Assembly (NCBI GenBank): GCA_025937115.1
Contig: JAICSB010000126.1
Location: 1-8,513 of the forward strand
Direction: 5' to 3'
Length of the DNA stretch: 8,513 nucleotides
From: Pseudonocardiaceae bacterium
GTDB lineage: Bacteria; Actinomycetota; Actinomycetes; Mycobacteriales; Pseudonocardiaceae
Shown here: positions 5,675 to 8,513 of the stretch, one piece after another
Layout: every line of letters starts with the position of its first letter
How positions within the stretch are numbered: the stretch's first letter is position 1
Translations under genes and position numbers: made by a program
The notes under the pieces: model-generated
Databases searched by the model: none
Told to the model about the DNA's origin: nothing
What the model saw: the letters and a program-made list of their open reading frames with translations, nothing else

Positions 5675-6118
5675 GTGGGGTTGTTTTTCGAGTCACCACC
5701 GGCTCTGCTGCCCCTGGTGAAGGGTGCTCTGCACCAAGCACTGGTCGAGCCGGCGGCACAGGACCCTGCCTTGGCGGCGCAACGAGCCGATGAGCAGGCT
5801 ACCGCCATCGTTGATCACTCCAAGCAACTCGTCCGCGATGCACTGCAACGGGCCTACGTTGCTCCCCCGCAGACACCGGACGCCGCCGACGCTCAGTCCA
5901 CCCTCCAGGCAAAGGCGATAGTCGCTCAGACCCAGCAAACCCCGAGGTTCTTGTGGAGCCGCTTTGTCGGAGCGTTCGGCATATTTGCGTTGTTGGTGGT
6001 CGGTGGCATTGTCGCTGAAACTGTCAAGCTGAGCATAGCTCCGACCGCGCTGTTTGGTATGGCGACTACCGTACTCGGCGTCGTTGTGGCCTTCTTTGGA
6101 ACCGAGAAACCGAGTTGA
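5675..6118 (+). CDS. Small two-helix membrane protein, function unknown
   Basis: I do not recognise a family for this 147-residue protein. Residues 1-90 are soluble and mostly helical, rich in Ala and Gln (ALVEPAAQDPALAAQRADEQ, 22-41; STLQAKAIVAQTQQTP, 75-90). Two predicted transmembrane helices follow, about 97-115 (FVGAFGIFALLVVGGIVAE) and 122-142 (APTALFGMATTVLGVVVAFFG), joined by a tight loop and ending in a short tail TEKPS. The second helix and GTEKPS tail look like small actinobacterial membrane proteins with a hairpin anchor. The GTG start is well supported by GAGG at 5666-5669, 5 bases upstream. It stands alone between two gene-free stretches, so neighbours give no clue to its job. 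Confidence 0.65.
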   Translation: MGLFFESPPALLPLVKGALHQALVEPAAQDPALAAQRADEQATAIVDHSKQLVRDALQRAYVAPPQTPDAADAQSTLQAKAIVAQTQQTPRFLWSRFVGAFGIFALLVVGGIVAETVKLSIAPTALFGMATTVLGVVVAFFGTEKPS

Positions 6119-6265
6119 GCAACAGAGCTGCACCTTCTAATGGACGGTCGCGCCCGACCTCGATGTGAACGAGTTGCATAGCCGCTGACCTGCCCGGATA
6201 GTGCTCGATACTTGTCGTCATTCGTCACGCCTCGCCGACGTCTCACGGCGTAGAGACGGCATGAT

Positions 6266-6282
6266 CTTGGTCATGGACCAAG
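6266..6282. repeat. 17-base perfect palindrome CTTGGTC-ATG-GACCAAG
   Basis: Seven-base arms at 6266-6272 and 6276-6282 are exactly complementary around ATG. The size and symmetry fit a dimeric repressor site. No promoter or adjacent gene start identifies a target, so this is recorded as structure. Confidence 0.45.
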
Positions 6283-6433
6283 CGAGAGCCCAGCTTGGAA
6301 GGCTGTGCTCAATGCGCCGTCAGAGGCCTCGATCGGTGGTGAGGTCGGGTCACGAGGCTCCGCTGCTGACCGTGGTTGACCGCCCCTGATGGGACGCGGG
6401 GTCTTGGCTCTGCCGCAGGACGGCGAGCGGAGC

Positions 6434-6572
6434 GGGTATCCCGTCGCGTCGGCGAGCTTGCCTCGGAGCGGGCCAGGGGCAGACATCCCATGTGGAGCAC
6501 CCGACGGCTGAACGACATGGGAGGTCTGCCCCTGGTCTGCTACGCCTCCGGCGCTGACGCGGCGGGATACCC
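6434..6572 (+). ncRNA. Large two-stage hairpin, candidate structured RNA or MITE-like element
   Basis: Outer arms 6434-6454 and 6552-6572 pair at all 21 positions on the plus strand: 19 Watson-Crick and two G-U (U6444-G6562, G6451-U6555). After an internal loop (6455-6472 and 6536-6551), in which CGGAG 6464-6468 can pair with CTCCG 6546-6550, inner arms 6473-6493 and 6515-6535 pair at 20 of 21 positions (A6485/G6523 mismatch). The terminal loop is 21 bases, 6494-6514. G-U rather than A-C changes favour a plus-strand transcript. A decayed miniature inverted-repeat element is the main alternative. No promoter is assigned. Confidence 0.45.
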
Positions 6573-6758
6573 ACGCAGCTAGCGACCCACCACTCTCGAC
6601 ACCCAGCCCTGGGCCATCCCGGAGCCGAGGCCTGCCGGAGGCAACTGCGGTTGATTGTGAGCTTGGGAACTACATGACTTGGCCACGAGAGAGCCGTTGA
6701 GCAGTGGTTTCAGCTGGCCGTGATTAGCCGTGAAAAGACCGTAGGTGTTCCCCCGTGT

Positions 6759-6791
6759 AGGGCACGCAGAGGGCACGGAGAGGGCACGGAG
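6759..6791. repeat. 11-base tandem repeat, three copies
   Basis: The unit AGGGCACGGAG occurs at 6770-6780 and 6781-6791, preceded by AGGGCACGCAG at 6759-6769 with one change. The repeats abut exactly, without spacers, so this is not a CRISPR-type array. It could be direct-repeat protein-binding sites or replication slippage. Confidence 0.6.
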
Positions 6792-6877
6792 TTCTTGCTC
6801 GCTCGCCCCTGCTCCTGCCCCGTTCCCTGGTACTGGCCGCTGTGCTCGTGGTGACGGGGCAAGGGTGGCGCTGGCAC

Positions 6878-6892
6878 CATTGCATAGCAATG
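6878..6892. repeat. 15-base palindrome CATTGC-ATA-GCAATG
   Basis: Six-base arms are perfectly complementary around ATA. It lies about 30 bases before the strong Shine-Dalgarno at 6922, so it could be an operator for transcription reading toward the transporter gene. Confidence 0.4.
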
Positions 6893-6921
6893 CCGCGTAG
6901 GTAGGGATTTGGGTTTGGGTT

Positions 6922-6955
6922 AAGGAGGATCGTGGTGGTCGGCGTGGCGGGGTGA
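6922..6955 (+). promoter_or_regulatory. Strong Shine-Dalgarno with seven-codon mini-ORF upstream of the transporter
   Basis: AAGGAGG (6922-6928) is the best ribosome-binding sequence in the window. It is followed by GTG codons at 6932 and 6935 and a TGA at 6953-6955, giving only MVVGVAG. It could be a leader peptide, or the original start region of the transporter gene cut off by a duplication, since TCGGCGTGGCGGG recurs just inside that gene. Confidence 0.35.
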
Positions 6956-7055
6956 TTAGGCGACGGGACCGTTGGTAGATCGATCAACCCGTCACAATCG
7001 TTGTTTTTGCGTCGTGACGTCGTAGACGGGTGCTCCGTTCGAGATCGATTAGTGC

Positions 7056-8492
7056 GTGGGGGTGGCGGTGGTGGCATCGGCGTGGCGGGTTCGGGTGACT
7101 CCGCGAAGGGTGTATGCCGTGGGTGCGCTGGCGGCGGTGTTGTTTGGTTATGACCTGGGCATCATCGGTGCGGCGATTTTGTTCATCCGGCGGGATGTGC
7201 CGCTGACGGTCTGGCAGCAAGGTGCTGTGGTCGGCGCTGCGGTGTTTGGCGCGATGGTGGGCGCGCTGGGTAGTGGTCTGGTCGCCGATCGGGTGGGACG
7301 GCAGTGGATGTTGTGTGTTGCCGGGGTGGTGTTCACCGTGGGTGCTTTGGGCGCCGGTGTTGCGTCGACTGTGCTGATGCTGGTGTCATTTCGGTTTGTT
7401 CTGGGGTTGGCGGTGGGTATCGCGTCGGTGCTGGTGCCGGTCTATCTCGCCGAGATGGCCCCGGCGCGAGATCGCGGTGTGATCACGTCCCTGAACCAGT
7501 ACATGATCATTGTGGGGACAGCTTTGGCTGCGGCCATCGGTTACCTGTTGGGTTTCACTGGCTCCTGGCGCTGGATGTTGTTGCTCGGGGTGTTTCCTGC
7601 TGTGGTGTTGGTGGTTGGCATGCTGACCGTGCCCGACACTCCCCGATCTTTGATCCGCCGGGGATATCCCGAGCAGGCACGCGCGGTGCTGGTCAGCTTG
7701 CGCGGCGACACCGCCCTGGCTGAACGGGAGTTCACCGATATCACCGAGCTGGAACGCCAGCAGCACGACGCACGCACCGGCGCTCGCTTATCCGCGCCTT
7801 GGGTGCGCCGATTGCTACTGGTGGGTGCCCTGTTGGCCATTTTCCAGCAGCTGACCGGGATCGGCACGATGGTGTATGTTCCGACCGTCTTGACGGGTCT
7901 CGGAGTTTCTGACTCCAGTGCGCTGTTGTTTGCCCTCCTCAACGGACTGCTCAACATCGCCACCATCGCGGTGGTGGTGCAGTCGAAGATCGTGGATCGG
8001 CGCGGACGCAAACCCATCCTGTTGGCCGGCCTGGCGGGCACCTCAGCTAGCTTGCTGGCTATCGGTGTCGCGGTGTTGTTCCTTCCGCCCCATTCGACCG
8101 CTCTTTTTGTGATCGCGGTGGCGGCGTTTGTGGTGTTCACCAACACGTTTTCGGCTACGTGGGGCCCGGTGTTGTGGGTGGTGCTGGCCGAAATTTTCCC
8201 CCTGGCCATCCGGGGAGCGGCGATGGCCCTCGCTACCTTGTTCAACTGGCTGACCGCCTTCCTGGTCTCCCTCACATTCCCAGGCCTGACCGCGCTGGCC
8301 GGCGCTGGCGCCATCTACATCGCCTACGCCATAGCCAACGTCGTGTTGTTTCCGATCGTGTGGTGGATGGTGCCAGAAACTAAACAACGCAGCCTGGAAT
8401 CACTGGAAGCAGAGTTTCGCACCAGCATCCGACACCCCTTGGTCGGCCGCACCACCCTGCCCACCGCCGCAGACACCGCGGATACGACATGA
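7056..8492 (+). CDS. Sugar-porter family MFS transporter (12 TM)
   Basis: This 478-residue inner-membrane protein is a Major Facilitator Superfamily transporter of the sugar porter family, probably a proton symporter. Diagnostic motifs are present in order: GYDLGIIGAA (31-40), DRVGR (78-82), PVYLAEMAPARDRG (128-141), PDTPR (193-197, family PESPR), QQLTGIGTMVY (264-274), DRRGRK (314-319), GPVLWVVLAEIFP (370-382) and PETK (440-443). Twelve hydrophobic segments surround a cytoplasmic loop at about 200-250. Several sugar-contact positions differ from XylE-type carriers: GIN is GIG (residue 270), the helix-5 GQ is GT (154-155) and SEIFP is AEIFP, so the substrate may not be a hexose or pentose. 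The GTG at 7056 lacks a clear ribosome site; GTGs at 7062, 7068 and 7071 are alternatives. It overlaps the next gene as ATGA. Confidence 0.88.
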   Translation: MGVAVVASAWRVRVTPRRVYAVGALAAVLFGYDLGIIGAAILFIRRDVPLTVWQQGAVVGAAVFGAMVGALGSGLVADRVGRQWMLCVAGVVFTVGALGAGVASTVLMLVSFRFVLGLAVGIASVLVPVYLAEMAPARDRGVITSLNQYMIIVGTALAAAIGYLLGFTGSWRWMLLLGVFPAVVLVVGMLTVPDTPRSLIRRGYPEQARAVLVSLRGDTALAEREFTDITELERQQHDARTGARLSAPWVRRLLLVGALLAIFQQLTGIGTMVYVPTVLTGLGVSDSSALLFALLNGLLNIATIAVVVQSKIVDRRGRKPILLAGLAGTSASLLAIGVAVLFLPPHSTALFVIAVAAFVVFTNTFSATWGPVLWVVLAEIFPLAIRGAAMALATLFNWLTAFLVSLTFPGLTALAGAGAIYIAYAIANVVLFPIVWWMVPETKQRSLESLEAEFRTSIRHPLVGRTTLPTAADTADTT

Positions 8493-8513
8493 CCATCTCC
8501 AACATCTTCTGGG
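8489..8513 (+). CDS. 5' end of a downstream gene, truncated by the window
   Basis: An ATG at 8489 overlaps the transporter stop as ATGA and opens a frame reading MTISNIFW to the window edge. The overlap is typical of translationally coupled operon genes, so the product probably works with the transporter, for example in using the same substrate. Eight residues are too few to name a family. Confidence 0.5.

Larger units (their letters stand above)
6119..7055. other. 937-base gene-free, structure-rich region
   Basis: No frame in this stretch combines a start, a ribosome site and protein-like sequence. It holds the palindromes at 6266-6282 and 6878-6892, an interrupted repeat CGTCTC/GAGACG (6239-6258), the large hairpin at 6434-6572, the 11-base tandem repeat at 6759-6791, and a strong Shine-Dalgarno with mini-ORF at 6922-6955. 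A G-rich run with two TTTGGG units lies at about 6908-6919. The density of structure suggests one or more non-coding RNAs or regulatory sites rather than spacer. Confidence 0.5.

Noticed and set aside
6376..6582. Plus-strand 68-residue ORF across the large hairpin
   Set aside because: Its sequence is dictated by the inverted repeat, both arms of which give similar peptides when read outward from the loop. No ribosome site precedes it.
6759..6791. CRISPR array
   Set aside because: The units are only 11 bases and abut directly, with no spacers and no cas genes nearby.
6724..7077. Minus-strand ORF beginning MPPPPPPRTNRS
   Set aside because: It is low-complexity Pro/Thr/Arg sequence spanning the tandem repeat and palindrome, with no Shine-Dalgarno.
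7541..8314. 257-residue minus-strand ORF inside the transporter gene
   Set aside because: It is the antisense shadow of a clear MFS transporter, with no family motif or ribosome site.

Overview
The window comes from a high-GC Gram-positive bacterium of the actinobacterial type. Codon third positions are strongly G/C, several genes start with GTG, and the recognisable proteins (a DUF6400-like small protein, lipoproteins, a sugar-porter family transporter) are typical of that phylum. The genus cannot be fixed from the sequence. The organisation is mosaic: small genes, a probable broken gene, a tRNA 3'-half fragment and long gene-free stretches point to an accessory or island-like region.

Layout. 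Positions 1-1155 hold a plus-strand S41-family serine peptidase. Its family motif GDAHT lies upstream of the first usable start codon, so the 5' end looks frameshifted or decayed. It converges, with a 4-base CTAG overlap, on a minus-strand gene (1152-1841) for an exported Cu,Zn superoxide dismutase-like protein that has lost most expected metal-binding histidines. A CsoR-like palindrome (about 1891-1911) sits upstream of that gene. Positions 1922-3599 carry further minus-strand small genes: an NTF2/SnoaL-like protein with an apparent in-frame internal deletion, a 112-residue unknown, and a GTGA-coupled pair (DUF6400-like plus a four-cysteine zinc-ribbon-like protein). A doubtful 67-residue ORF may follow the pair.

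Positions 3600-4327 contain no convincing gene. They hold a 16-bp perfect palindrome and, 11 bases away, a minus-strand tRNA-Asn 3' half (anticodon loop to acceptor end). The 5' half is absent, which suggests an integration scar. From 4328 the plus strand encodes a lipoprotein with two tandem CHRD/SodC-like domains, each with a HIHxGxC motif. It is followed by gene-poor sequence and a small two-helix membrane protein (5675-6118).

Positions 6119-7055 form a 937-base gene-free region unusually rich in structure: several short palindromes, a 3 x 11-base tandem repeat, a large hairpin (6434-6572) whose outer-arm mismatches are all G-U compatible on the plus strand, and a strong Shine-Dalgarno feeding a seven-codon mini-ORF. 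The window ends with a complete sugar-porter MFS transporter (7056-8492) and the ATGA-overlapping start of another gene.

The clearest functional link is between the two SodC-fold exported proteins. They align without gaps over the GLxPN...C segment, but one keeps the HIH metal site and the other has lost it. With the candidate copper-type operator this suggests, without proving, an envelope metal or redox theme.
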